From Peribacillus alkalitolerans (GTDB lineage Bacteria; Bacillota; Bacilli; Bacillales; DSM-1321), in contig NZ_JAAGVZ010000010.1 in assembly GCF_010882125.1 (NCBI RefSeq), positions 60,419-124,418 of the forward strand: a DNA stretch of 64,000 nucleotides, written 5' to 3'. Numbering within the stretch: position 1 is the first letter of the stretch; every line of letters begins with the position of its first letter. The notes under the pieces were generated by a model. It was not told where the DNA came from, ran no database searches, and saw nothing but the letters and a program-made list of their open reading frames with translations. A program made the translations under genes and the position numbers. Below, one piece after another: positions 1 to 7,410 of this stretch.

Positions 1-47
1 CAATGAAGAGCTTCTTTAAGAAGGAAGAGAATAAGCAGTTTGTATAG
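1..47 (+). CDS. possible C-terminal tail of a gene entering from the left
   Basis: A lysine-rich frame is open from the window edge to a TAG at 45-47 and is followed at once by a strong hairpin. It could be the last 15 or so codons of an upstream plus-strand gene. Too little is present to identify a product, and it may be chance. Confidence 0.25.
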   Translation, partial: MKSFFKKEENKQFV

Positions 48-56
48 GATGAAAAT

Positions 57-86
57 GGAGTGACCCAAGTTTCAAGGGGTCACTCC
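57..86. terminator. bidirectional hairpin terminator
   Basis: GGAGTGACCC pairs with GGGTCACTCC around a short loop. It lies between a frame ending at 47 on the plus strand and the anti-sigma gene ending at 96 on the minus strand. The flanking bases are A/T-rich on both sides, so it could serve both. Confidence 0.6.
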
Positions 87-95
87 TAAAATTGT

Positions 96-1151
96 TTAAT
101 TGAGTCTCTTCTTATCTTTACTTAGAATGATAATCTCATATGGATCGTTTCTTACATCTTTTGTCAGTTCATCCGTTTGAATGAAGGTTTTAATCTCATT
201 TTCAATTTTTTCTACGATATCTTTCGCATCTGAATCAGAGGATTTGATGGACGTTTTTAATTTAATCTGTAGTGGCAGTGGATGGAAGGAATAACCGTAT
301 CCAGTAACCTTAAACTCGTCATTTTCCATTAAACCATGACCAATAATGCTTACTATATTATTTTTGCCCCAACGTAGTTCTTGTTCACGCGCTTTCATAT
401 CTATTCTAGTTACTTTAAGCTTGAATTCTCCGTATTCCTGAGCGGTAGAACGAAGGAGTTCTTTTAGCTCTGGTATCCTTTTTTCTGTTTTCGGTACCGC
501 CACGTAAATGAATTTCTCTATTTTATTAATACGAGCCTCGATAGGGAAAGCCGTTACATAACCATTTTTCTCGAGTTGTTCGAGGATCTTTCTTTCAAGT
601 TCCTGACTGTCTTTAATATATTGTGCTTCTTCTGCGGTTTCTTTGTGTGGTGCGAAAACTCTTGTGTCTACCTTAACTTTAACTGAATATTTTCCGAATT
701 GATTTGAATCTAATACTTCGTTAACACTCTTTTGCACAGCATCTTTATTATCAGATAAATATTGTTTTGACCCTGCTAATAAAATAGTCATTTCTTTTTT
801 TTGAATGGAAATCTCTATGTTTCTAAAATCGTAACCTTCTTTTATCAAAGCATCCGCTACAACATCTAAGACCTGGTATTTTATCTCTTCCTGTTTAATA
901 AAAGAACTAAGGTAAGGAATTTGCGCGACTACTTTGGCCATTGCAGGTGAGACATAGGCTGATCCAATCAATATGGAAAAGAAAGCTACTACAGCAATAC
1001 TAAAATATGCAATTTTTCTCATCCCCGATTTGTTGCTCTTTTTCATTTTATGTTCTTTATAACCATTAATAGAGTTCAATACATATTGTTTATTTTTATC
1101 TTTAAATCGGATTTCGGTTATTTCTTTAGGATATTGAAATTTATCAACCAT
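96..1151 (-). CDS. membrane anti-sigma factor, DUF4030-like
   Basis: This is a 351-residue protein with one membrane segment at about residues 47-68, a charged cytoplasmic N-terminus of about 45 residues and a long extracytoplasmic part. The outer part looks like a repeated alpha/beta unit of the kind found in DUF4030 proteins that sit beside ECF sigma genes. It starts 8 bases inside the end of the sigma gene, with an AGGAGGGG ribosome site, so translation is probably coupled. The inferred role is to hold the partner sigma factor at the membrane until an envelope signal arrives. The position is strong evidence for the role; the signal is unknown. Confidence 0.65.
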   Translation of the reverse strand: MVDKFQYPKEITEIRFKDKNKQYVLNSINGYKEHKMKKSNKSGMRKIAYFSIAVVAFFSILIGSAYVSPAMAKVVAQIPYLSSFIKQEEIKYQVLDVVADALIKEGYDFRNIEISIQKKEMTILLAGSKQYLSDNKDAVQKSVNEVLDSNQFGKYSVKVKVDTRVFAPHKETAEEAQYIKDSQELERKILEQLEKNGYVTAFPIEARINKIEKFIYVAVPKTEKRIPELKELLRSTAQEYGEFKLKVTRIDMKAREQELRWGKNNIVSIIGHGLMENDEFKVTGYGYSFHPLPLQIKLKTSIKSSDSDAKDIVEKIENEIKTFIQTDELTKDVRNDPYEIIILSKDKKRLN

Positions 1152-1710
1152 AGAACTGCCCCTCCTGAAACGAAATTTTTAATACATTCCTTGCACGATG
1201 GAGTCTGGATTTAACCGTATTGGAGTTTAAGTTCAATAATTCGGATATCTCATTGATAGACAACTCTTCATAATAATGTAAGATGACAATTTCCCTATAT
1301 TTAATGGGAAGTATTAACACTTTTTCAAAGATCATTTCTTTTTCTTCTAAATGAATCAATCCGGATTCTGTCGAGGCAGTTCTTAAAGTCAGGATAGTAC
1401 CAATGATATCTTTATATAATAGGTTTTTATAAGACCAGCTTTTTATTAAATCTTTGCATTTATTAACTGTAATCCGATAAAGCCAAGTTTTGTATGAAGC
1501 TCTGTTTTGAAAGGCATCTAAGTTTTGAAAGCAGCTGATAAAAACTTCTTGTGATATATCCTCAGCAAATTGGTTCTCTTTTACATAAGTGTACGCAAGC
1601 CGTATTACCATATCTCCATACTCTTCCATTAACCAAATGAGCTTTTCCTCTCTTGGTAAATGAGTAATTGAAGCAGGAGAAGGGATGACCTTCATTTTCT
1701 TTACTTGCAT
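1144..1710 (-). CDS. ECF-type RNA polymerase sigma factor
   Basis: This 188-residue protein has sigma region 2 at about residues 30-95, with the usual EDISQEVF and WLYRITVN-like motifs. Region 4 is at about 130-180, ending in a helix-turn-helix (INEISELLNLNSNTVKSRL). An AGGAGG site precedes the ATG. A matching ECF promoter lies just upstream, so the gene is probably autoregulated, as is common in Bacillus sigma-M/X/V/W-like factors. It is co-transcribed with the overlapping anti-sigma gene. The subgroup cannot be assigned by eye. Confidence 0.9.
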   Translation of the reverse strand: MQVKKMKVIPSPASITHLPREEKLIWLMEEYGDMVIRLAYTYVKENQFAEDISQEVFISCFQNLDAFQNRASYKTWLYRITVNKCKDLIKSWSYKNLLYKDIIGTILTLRTASTESGLIHLEEKEMIFEKVLILPIKYREIVILHYYEELSINEISELLNLNSNTVKSRLHRARNVLKISFQEGQFYG

Positions 1711-1737
1711 CTAAATCCTCCTCTCTTTCTCTAACGT

Positions 1738-1765
1738 TAGACGATGTAGGATGATTTGTGGTTCC
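1738..1765 (-). promoter_or_regulatory. ECF-type autoregulatory promoter
   Basis: On the minus strand GGAACC is followed after exactly 16 bases by CGTCTA. This matches the Bacillus ECF promoter layout (GAAAC/GGAAC, 16 bases, CGTC). The expected transcript start falls about 20 bases before the sigma ATG at 1710, leaving room only for the AGGAGG site. The match and distance are seen; use by this sigma factor is inferred. Confidence 0.65.
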
Positions 1766-2000
1766 GAAAATCCCCAAAAAAGTAATATATTTATAGAGCT
1801 TGAATTCCTTAAAGGTAACTAAACAATACTATTAAACACTTTAAATACTCTAACAGAAAATTCCAAGGGTAAAATTCAACTTAAAGGAAAATTATTACTT
1901 GTAATATGGAAAAATAAGTTGATATAGGATACTAGAGAATATTAAAAAGTTTGTTTGAGAATTTTCGTAAAGATAATTGAAAGAAGTGGAGGATGGTGTA

Positions 2001-2185
2001 ATGAAAATCTTTCAATTACATTTAAAATGTTATCATCTTGATAAAATGAAGCACATTGGTATCCAACTGAAAGGGGAGCTGAAGTTCATCCGTTGAAGAT
2101 AACAGTTTCTGGGGACAATGATAAAACATTTATTCATCCTAACTATCCATATGAATTTATCACTACAGGGATCAATAGTAATTAG
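2001..2185 (+). pseudogene. remnant of a VOC/glyoxalase-like gene with internal deletion
   Basis: A GTGGAGG site and ATG at 2001 open a frame whose first 16 residues resemble the start of glyoxalase/bleomycin-resistance (VOC) proteins (LHLKCYHLDKMK), but it stops after about 30 codons. A second frame then runs to 2185 with a tail ending YPYEFITTGINSN. Together they look like the two ends of one gene with the middle lost. This fills much of the gap between the sigma promoter and the SDR gene. Family assignment is tentative. Confidence 0.4.
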
Positions 2186-2191
2186 GTAAGA

Positions 2192-2221
2192 GGGCGACTC
2201 ATTCGAGTCACCCTTTTTTTT
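2192..2221 (+). terminator. terminator after the VOC remnant
   Basis: GGGCGACTC pairs with GAGTCACCC, followed by a run of eight or more T on the plus strand. It lies directly against the 3-prime end of the minus-strand SDR gene and still looks functional although the gene before it is decayed. Confidence 0.75.
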
Positions 2222-2224
2222 AGA

Positions 2225-2980
2225 TCAAATTAGCTCATTCACATTATAAACTTTGCCATTCTCAATTTCCTTTTGGAGTAGGAGATCGAGCATGGCGTTC
2301 CCGACAATTTCTGGGCTTCTAAGAGAGCCGTTTTCTTTAAATTGCTGGAATCTCTCTAATTCATGGAAGGACTCCTTTGAAGAGGAACGGATGGTCCCCT
2401 GCATATCAGTGTCCATAATTCCAGGACTGAAAGCGATTATTTTATGAGGTGTCCCGACAGATTCTTGTTCTAATGCTACATTTTTTGTGAACATATTTAA
2501 TCCTGCTTTAGCGGAGCAATAAGCGCTCCAGCCGTGTTTGGGGCGCTCGGCTGCTCCTGATGAAACATTTACAACAAAAAGCTTTGAAGATGAAGATTGA
2601 AGCTTACCCAGTATTAGATTAGTGATTAGCATGGGTGCGATTAAATTTACTTCAATACTCATATTTATAGCTTCTTCACGTAATTTACCCACAGTGTCAA
2701 TCGGTTCAATGACACCAGCATTGTTTACAAGATATATAGTTTCGGAATTTAGTTCTAACACGCTATCAGTTATTTCTATATATGTGTCCAAGTAGTTTTT
2801 TTGATTGGATAGATCACATGGATAGTGCCTGAAAAATAGTCCTTTTTCATTTGCTAGACTTTCAAGTTCGGAATTAGTTGATCGTGATGTGGTAATAACT
2901 CCAATGCCCTCATTTAGCATTCTTTTTGCAATGGCGGCACCAAGTCCTTTTGATGCACCAGATATAATTGCGATTTTCAT
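2225..2980 (-). CDS. short-chain dehydrogenase/reductase, YueD-like
   Basis: This is a 251-residue classical SDR. The glycine-rich NAD(P) motif GASKGLG is at residues 8-14, NNAG at about 86-89, and the catalytic Ser with YxxxK (YCSAK) lies near residues 140-160. Its sequence resembles Bacillus YueD, described as an (S)-benzoin-forming benzil reductase, but SDR substrates are hard to predict. A GGAGG site precedes the ATG. It is a single-gene unit, convergent with the remnant and divergent from the arginase-family gene. Cytosolic oxidoreductase; physiological substrate unknown. Confidence 0.85.
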   Translation of the reverse strand: MKIAIISGASKGLGAAIAKRMLNEGIGVITTSRSTNSELESLANEKGLFFRHYPCDLSNQKNYLDTYIEITDSVLELNSETIYLVNNAGVIEPIDTVGKLREEAINMSIEVNLIAPMLITNLILGKLQSSSSKLFVVNVSSGAAERPKHGWSAYCSAKAGLNMFTKNVALEQESVGTPHKIIAFSPGIMDTDMQGTIRSSSKESFHELERFQQFKENGSLRSPEIVGNAMLDLLLQKEIENGKVYNVNELI

Positions 2981-3087
2981 CTTTATCCTCCATTTTCCGT
3001 TGCTCTGTTTTAAATTCTATCATGTTGGAGAAGGGGAATGCGATTTATTGGGAGAAATAGTAAAGATTGATTGTAAGGGGGAGAATC

Positions 3088-3936
3088 ATGAGAAAAATAT
3101 ATATAGTTGGGCTTCCGAGTTATGCCGGTGCATTGTATGCTGGAACGGAATCTGCCCCAGCTTCTCTAAGAGAAGCTGGTATAGTGGAACGATTTGAAGA
3201 ATTGGGTTTCCAAGTGGTCGATAAAGAGGATCTATTGGAGGGAAAGGATCTCATTAGGCACAATATTAGTCCGATTCGGAATTGGCCGTCTCCAAGAAAC
3301 GTTTGGGAAACTATTGTGGATAACGCGAACGAGATATTTCAAAAAGATTCTTTTACGATCTTGCTTGGTGGGGATTGTAGCATAGTAGTAGGATCTTATA
3401 CTGCTTTTCAAGAGATATATGGTGATAATACCCATTTGTTAGTTATAGATGGACATGTCGATACTGTTGAGCCTGTGTCAGATAATTGTATTGGGGCTGC
3501 AGCAATGGGCTTATGGTTCTTTTTGAAAGAACAACCGTTTTGGAGTAATAAAAGGCGTATTGATCCTTCTTCCATCAGTGTAATCGGACCACAGTCTGTA
3601 CCTGAAGATTCTTTAGGAATGACCATAATTCCTTTAGCGGTGCTTGAAAAGGAGGAGCGGTTAATTTCTGTACAAAATCATTTAGCATCTCTTCCAGAAG
3701 ATGTTTCAATCCTGGTTCATTTTGATGTTGATGTACTGATCGATACTATTATGCCAGCTGCCTATTCTCCGAGCGAAAAAGGATTGGACTTAGAAAAGGC
3801 TTGGAGGTTGTTTCAAATCATTTTAAGTGACAAACGAGTCAAAGGGATTGAAATCACAGAATTCTCAGGAACGAAGGATGAAGATGGGAAGGCTGCGAGA
3901 GTAATTATTGATTTATTAGCACAGTTGAAGGGATAA
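3088..3936 (+). CDS. arginase/agmatinase-family protein with altered metal motif
   Basis: This 282-residue protein has the ureohydrolase fold motifs: GGDCS (about residue 95), DGHVD (about 120) and FDVDVLID (about 210). In true arginases the first motif is GGDHS, whose His binds manganese; here it is Cys. The usual SFDVDxxDP is also altered. The ATG at 3088 is chosen because AGGGGGAG sits 4-5 bases before it; an upstream TTG at 3067 lacks a site. It may hydrolyse another guanidino or formimino compound, or have lost activity. It is a single gene with no urea or arginine genes nearby. Confidence 0.75.
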   Translation: MRKIYIVGLPSYAGALYAGTESAPASLREAGIVERFEELGFQVVDKEDLLEGKDLIRHNISPIRNWPSPRNVWETIVDNANEIFQKDSFTILLGGDCSIVVGSYTAFQEIYGDNTHLLVIDGHVDTVEPVSDNCIGAAAMGLWFFLKEQPFWSNKRRIDPSSISVIGPQSVPEDSLGMTIIPLAVLEKEERLISVQNHLASLPEDVSILVHFDVDVLIDTIMPAAYSPSEKGLDLEKAWRLFQIILSDKRVKGIEITEFSGTKDEDGKAARVIIDLLAQLKG

Positions 3937-4159
3937 ACAGGGGGTGTGCATCAAAAATTATGTGTCGTTGGGATAACAAGTCCATTCTTACACTTTAAAT
4001 CTTTACTAGTATAATTCTTAGAATAGATATTTATTGCATATAAATGGAAATGGAAATGAAATAAAACTGGCAGTCTATTTTATGAAATCCTAGTTAAGAA
4101 AAAGGTTGGCAAGAAAAATCCACAATTCAATATTGCTTAAATGTTCTGGAGGGATGGAA

Positions 4160-5407
4160 ATGGAAAGTGTAATCCGAAAATTAGAGAAAGAGGAATTACC
4201 TGATTTCGTGAATATTGTTTTAAATGCTTATCCAGGAACTACAGAAAATACCCCAGAATTCAAAGAACGGTTTACGAATACACTTACTTATCTCCAAGAA
4301 GAGGTAGAGGACATTGATTTCTATGGGTTGTTCAGAAATGGGAAGTTGCTTGGAGGAATGAGGATCCATTATTTTAAGATGAACGTATTTGGCAACCTGA
4401 TAGATGCTGGAGGAGTAGGACAAGTAGCAGTTGATTTTTTGCATAAAAAAGAAAAAGTGGCAAAGGACTTAATCAGTTATTTCATTGATTTTTTCAAAGA
4501 AAGACGTACTCCTATTGTTATGCTCTATCCATTTCGGCCTGATTTTTATAAGAAGATGGGCTTTGGATATGGGATGAAGAAGAATCAATATTATATTGAG
4601 CCTTCAAGTTTTCCGAAGACATCCATAAAAAAGGAGCTTGTGTTCCTTGACCATTCTCATAAAGAGTCAATTAAAGACTGCTATAATTCAATAGCAAAGT
4701 CGAGACATGGGATGATCATCAACTCTGATTATGAAATCGAAAAGCTGTTCAAAAACCCAAATAATAAATTAATAGGTTTAATGGAAGATGGAAGACTGAA
4801 GGGCTATATTTTATTTTCTTTCAAGAAAGTCAAAGACGACCATTTTTTATTGAACGATTTATTAGTCCATCATATGGTATATAAATCTCCAGAGGTATTA
4901 GCTCAATTTTGTAACTTCTTCAACAGTCAAGCTGACCAAATCCATAGAATATCTTTGCATACCCAGGATGAAGGATTGGAATTCATGTTAGAAGACCCTA
5001 GAAACGGGACGAATAACCTTATACCTAGCGTATTTCATGAGACAAATACAGCTGGTGTGGGATTAATGTACAAGATATTGGATGTTGAGAAAATACTTAC
5101 AGCAACTCCGAGGCTAGGAATATCTTGCAAATTCAATGTGGTTCTCCATGACAGTTTTCATTCACCGGAACCTCAGAAATTTATGATACATTCCCAAGAT
5201 GGAAAAATTAGCATAGAAGAATATAGGGATCACGAAGATAGAATCGAGCTTGATATATCTGACTTTTCTTCCTTAATAATGGGCGTGGTAGATGCTCGGA
5301 CTCTTTACCGTTTCGGGAAATTGACAATCACCAATACTAATCTATTAAATATATTGAATGAGATTTTTAATGTGCATGAAAAACCTGTTTGTACTACATT
5401 GTTTTAA
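4160..5407 (+). CDS. Eis-like GNAT acetyltransferase
   Basis: This is a 415-residue protein with an N-terminal GNAT domain (about 1-150, with the GGVGQVAV acetyl-CoA strand), a second GNAT-like half, and a C-terminal SCP2-like domain. This is the three-part layout of the Eis family. Eis proteins acetylate amino groups of diverse substrates, including some aminoglycosides; the native substrate in bacilli is unknown. The ATG at 4160 is favoured because GGAGG lies 7 bases before it, although two earlier in-frame starts exist. It is monocistronic and ends at a hairpin. Confidence 0.8.
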   Translation: MESVIRKLEKEELPDFVNIVLNAYPGTTENTPEFKERFTNTLTYLQEEVEDIDFYGLFRNGKLLGGMRIHYFKMNVFGNLIDAGGVGQVAVDFLHKKEKVAKDLISYFIDFFKERRTPIVMLYPFRPDFYKKMGFGYGMKKNQYYIEPSSFPKTSIKKELVFLDHSHKESIKDCYNSIAKSRHGMIINSDYEIEKLFKNPNNKLIGLMEDGRLKGYILFSFKKVKDDHFLLNDLLVHHMVYKSPEVLAQFCNFFNSQADQIHRISLHTQDEGLEFMLEDPRNGTNNLIPSVFHETNTAGVGLMYKILDVEKILTATPRLGISCKFNVVLHDSFHSPEPQKFMIHSQDGKISIEEYRDHEDRIELDISDFSSLIMGVVDARTLYRFGKLTITNTNLLNILNEIFNVHEKPVCTTLF

Positions 5408-5419
5408 TTGAATATATAA

Positions 5420-5453
5420 AGAAAGGCTTCCATAAAAGGAAGTCTTTCTTTTG
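5420..5453 (+). terminator. terminator of the Eis-like gene
   Basis: GAAAGGCTTCC pairs with GGAAGTCTTTC and is followed by TTTG. It lies between convergent genes ending at 5407 and 5471. Confidence 0.7.
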
Positions 5454-5470
5454 AATATAAAGGGAAGATC

Positions 5471-5890
5471 TTACTTGTTGGCCTCGTTGAATAAATTGTA
5501 AGCGGCTGACCAGTGATAAGGTTGTACCTCTGCTAATGTTTTGAATACTAGTTCCTTACTAGGTACTGTAACTGCGACTTTCACTTCTGGCCCCCAATAA
5601 AACAATCTTTCTTGGCATATTCCACAGGGTGACAAAACTTTAAAGTTTGATTTTTCATCATCTCTTACTACACAAATAGAATGGGTTACTTTCTTATCTA
5701 ACTTAAATGCTTCTAAGAATGCTCCTGTTTCAATGCAAAGGTTGGCTTGGTCATTAAATACCTCAGGAGCAACACTGGTAAGAATGGTGCCATCCAATAA
5801 GCGCATTGCTGCAGCGCCTCCCCATCCCTTCGGATATCTCTTTTTTAATAAATCCGTACATGCTTCGAATAACTGTTGCTCTATGTGCAT
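5471..5890 (-). CDS. cytidine deaminase-like protein
   Basis: This 139-residue protein belongs to the zinc cytidine/blasticidin deaminase fold. The first zinc and proton-shuttle motif appears as CIETGAF (about residues 50-56), equivalent to C-A-E in tetrameric cytidine deaminases, and the second as PCGICQE (about 88-94). All three expected Cys ligands and the catalytic Glu are present. It follows the Nudix gene by 33 bases on the same strand, so the two may form a nucleotide-salvage or sanitising pair. Substrate (cytidine, blasticidin or other) cannot be fixed by eye. Confidence 0.75.
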   Translation of the reverse strand: MHIEQQLFEACTDLLKKRYPKGWGGAAAMRLLDGTILTSVAPEVFNDQANLCIETGAFLEAFKLDKKVTHSICVVRDDEKSNFKVLSPCGICQERLFYWGPEVKVAVTVPSKELVFKTLAEVQPYHWSAAYNLFNEANK

Positions 5891-5923
5891 AATCAGAACT
5901 TCCTTTCATCATCTATCTGAATA

Positions 5924-6409
5924 TCATGTTCTAAAAATCTTGGTGTCAACATGCTGATCAGAATCTGTATCCCAAACTCGGTGGATTTCAAAAGTTCCCT
6001 GTTCTAGAAATAAGGTGAATTTCTCTCTAAACCAATCCTGTAAAGGCAAATGTAAGACTTGATCAATAGGAATCCAATGCAATTCTCCCTCTGGGGGATT
6101 ATCTAGGAGGCTGCCATGGAAAGTATTTGTCCAATAATTAAACACCATATATCTGACCCTATCCTTTGGATTTACATATTCATCCAAGCCTTTGAAAATT
6201 AGATTAGTAACGGTGAGACCTGTCTCTTCTTTGACCTCTCGGACAGCACCTTCTAAAATGCTTTCAGGAAAATCAATCTTTCCCCCTGGAGCAAGGTAGC
6301 CAGGAAACCCTTTTTCAGTGGGCCTTTTGATCAATAGAACATTATCACCGTTTTGGACCATGCACATTGTGTAGATTCGGTGTTCAATATCCTTCCAATT
6401 ACGAGACAT
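5924..6409 (-). CDS. Nudix hydrolase, MutT-like
   Basis: This 161-residue protein carries a complete Nudix box at about residues 43-65 (GGKIDFPE, then REVKEETGL), matching G-x5-E-x7-REUxEExGU. Nudix enzymes cleave nucleoside diphosphate derivatives; the similarity and size suggest a MutT/8-oxo-dGTP-type or NTP pyrophosphohydrolase. It is the first gene of a likely two-gene unit with the deaminase-like gene. The start at 6409 is preceded by GAGGAAT. Confidence 0.8.
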   Translation of the reverse strand: MSRNWKDIEHRIYTMCMVQNGDNVLLIKRPTEKGFPGYLAPGGKIDFPESILEGAVREVKEETGLTVTNLIFKGLDEYVNPKDRVRYMVFNYWTNTFHGSLLDNPPEGELHWIPIDQVLHLPLQDWFREKFTLFLEQGTFEIHRVWDTDSDQHVDTKIFRT

Positions 6410-6589
6410 TTTTTATAAAATTCCTCTCATTTTTTCTTTAATTTTATCATTAAATAAACCTTTGTAATTCTTTTAATAAAAAAATTAATTGCTAAATGAA
6501 AGATTATCCAGTATTATCGAATATAGAGTTTAATACAACATCTTGTGTTTGATTATAAATGTAAGTACTATATATTGATAAAACCAATG

Positions 6590-6750
6590 AATATGGTGCC
6601 GATTAAGGCATAATAGGGAAGCTGGTTAAATTCCAGCACTGTTCCCGCAACTGTAAGTGCAGACGAACTAAGGTATCCACTGTCGATTAGATGGGAAGGA
6701 CTTAGTATAGGATGACGCACAAGTCAGGAGACCTGCCATGTTTATAGCGT
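6590..6750 (+). ncRNA. cobalamin (B12) riboswitch aptamer
   Basis: The conserved parts of the AdoCbl riboswitch are in order: GGTGCC near 6595, AGGGAAGC near 6614, the GTTCCCGCAACTGT core at about 6640-6653, and the B12 box AAGTCAGGAGACCTGCC at 6721-6737. No gene of known B12 function follows. Instead it heads the thioesterase and class I ribonucleotide reductase genes. The combination with the downstream hairpin at 6834-6866 indicates that bound cobalamin causes premature termination. Confidence 0.93.
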
Positions 6751-6833
6751 CTTATCTTCTTCGGGAGTTGGGGAGATAGAATGAGGGTAGATTGATAGGC
6801 TTTTTTTTAGGTCTATTGGTACATCAACGTTCT

Positions 6834-6866
6834 AAACCCATTACTCTTACAGAGTGATGGGTTTTT
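6834..6866 (+). terminator. riboswitch expression-platform terminator
   Basis: AACCCATTACTCT pairs with AGAGTGATGGGTT and is followed by TTTTT. It lies about 85 bases after the B12 aptamer and before the first gene, so it is the likely OFF-state terminator. The antiterminator partner was not worked out base by base. Confidence 0.8.
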
Positions 6867-6913
6867 ATGTTTCTATTTCCCGTTTTCGAAATCTATAGGA
6901 AAAGAGGAACATT

Positions 6914-7381
6914 ATGAAACAGCAACTATCATCGAATGTATCTAGAACTATCCAGACGAGATTGATATTACCACCTGATACTAATCATATGGGCACTATT
7001 TTTGGTGGAACAGTATTGGCGTATATTGACGAGATCGCAGCTATTTGTGCAATGAAACATAGTCGTACTGTTGTTGTTACCGCTTCTATTGATAGTGTTA
7101 ATTTTTTATCTTCGGCAAAAGTAGGCGATATCATGACATTGGAAGCTTCAGTGGTATCTACAGGTAGAACGTCTATGGAAGTGTTCGTTAAAGTTCAATC
7201 AGAGGATTTGCATTCGGATATTAAGAAAATTACTACGACTTCCCTCCTCACTATGGTTGCGAAAGATAGTGATGGTAAGCCTACGCCTGTGCCAGGAGTT
7301 ATTCCTGAAACAGAGGAAGAGAACGAGCTTTTTGCTACAGCAAATGAACGAAGAACAATACGACTTTCTAAAGAAAAATAA
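6914..7381 (+). CDS. acyl-CoA thioesterase, hotdog fold (YkhA-like)
   Basis: This 155-residue protein is a single hotdog domain of the acyl-CoA thioester hydrolase family. NHMGTIFGG at about residues 23-31 followed by DEIAAICA is the usual active-site stretch (Asn and Asp on the hotdog helix). It resembles Bacillus YkhA. The enzyme releases free fatty acid and CoA. Its position, first after a B12 riboswitch and 30 bases before a ribonucleotide reductase gene, means it is probably repressed by cobalamin too; no biochemical reason for this is evident. Confidence 0.85.
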   Translation: MKQQLSSNVSRTIQTRLILPPDTNHMGTIFGGTVLAYIDEIAAICAMKHSRTVVVTASIDSVNFLSSAKVGDIMTLEASVVSTGRTSMEVFVKVQSEDLHSDIKKITTTSLLTMVAKDSDGKPTPVPGVIPETEEENELFATANERRTIRLSKEK

Positions 7382-7410
7382 TATTTGAACAAAAAATGGG
7401 AGGGTATATT

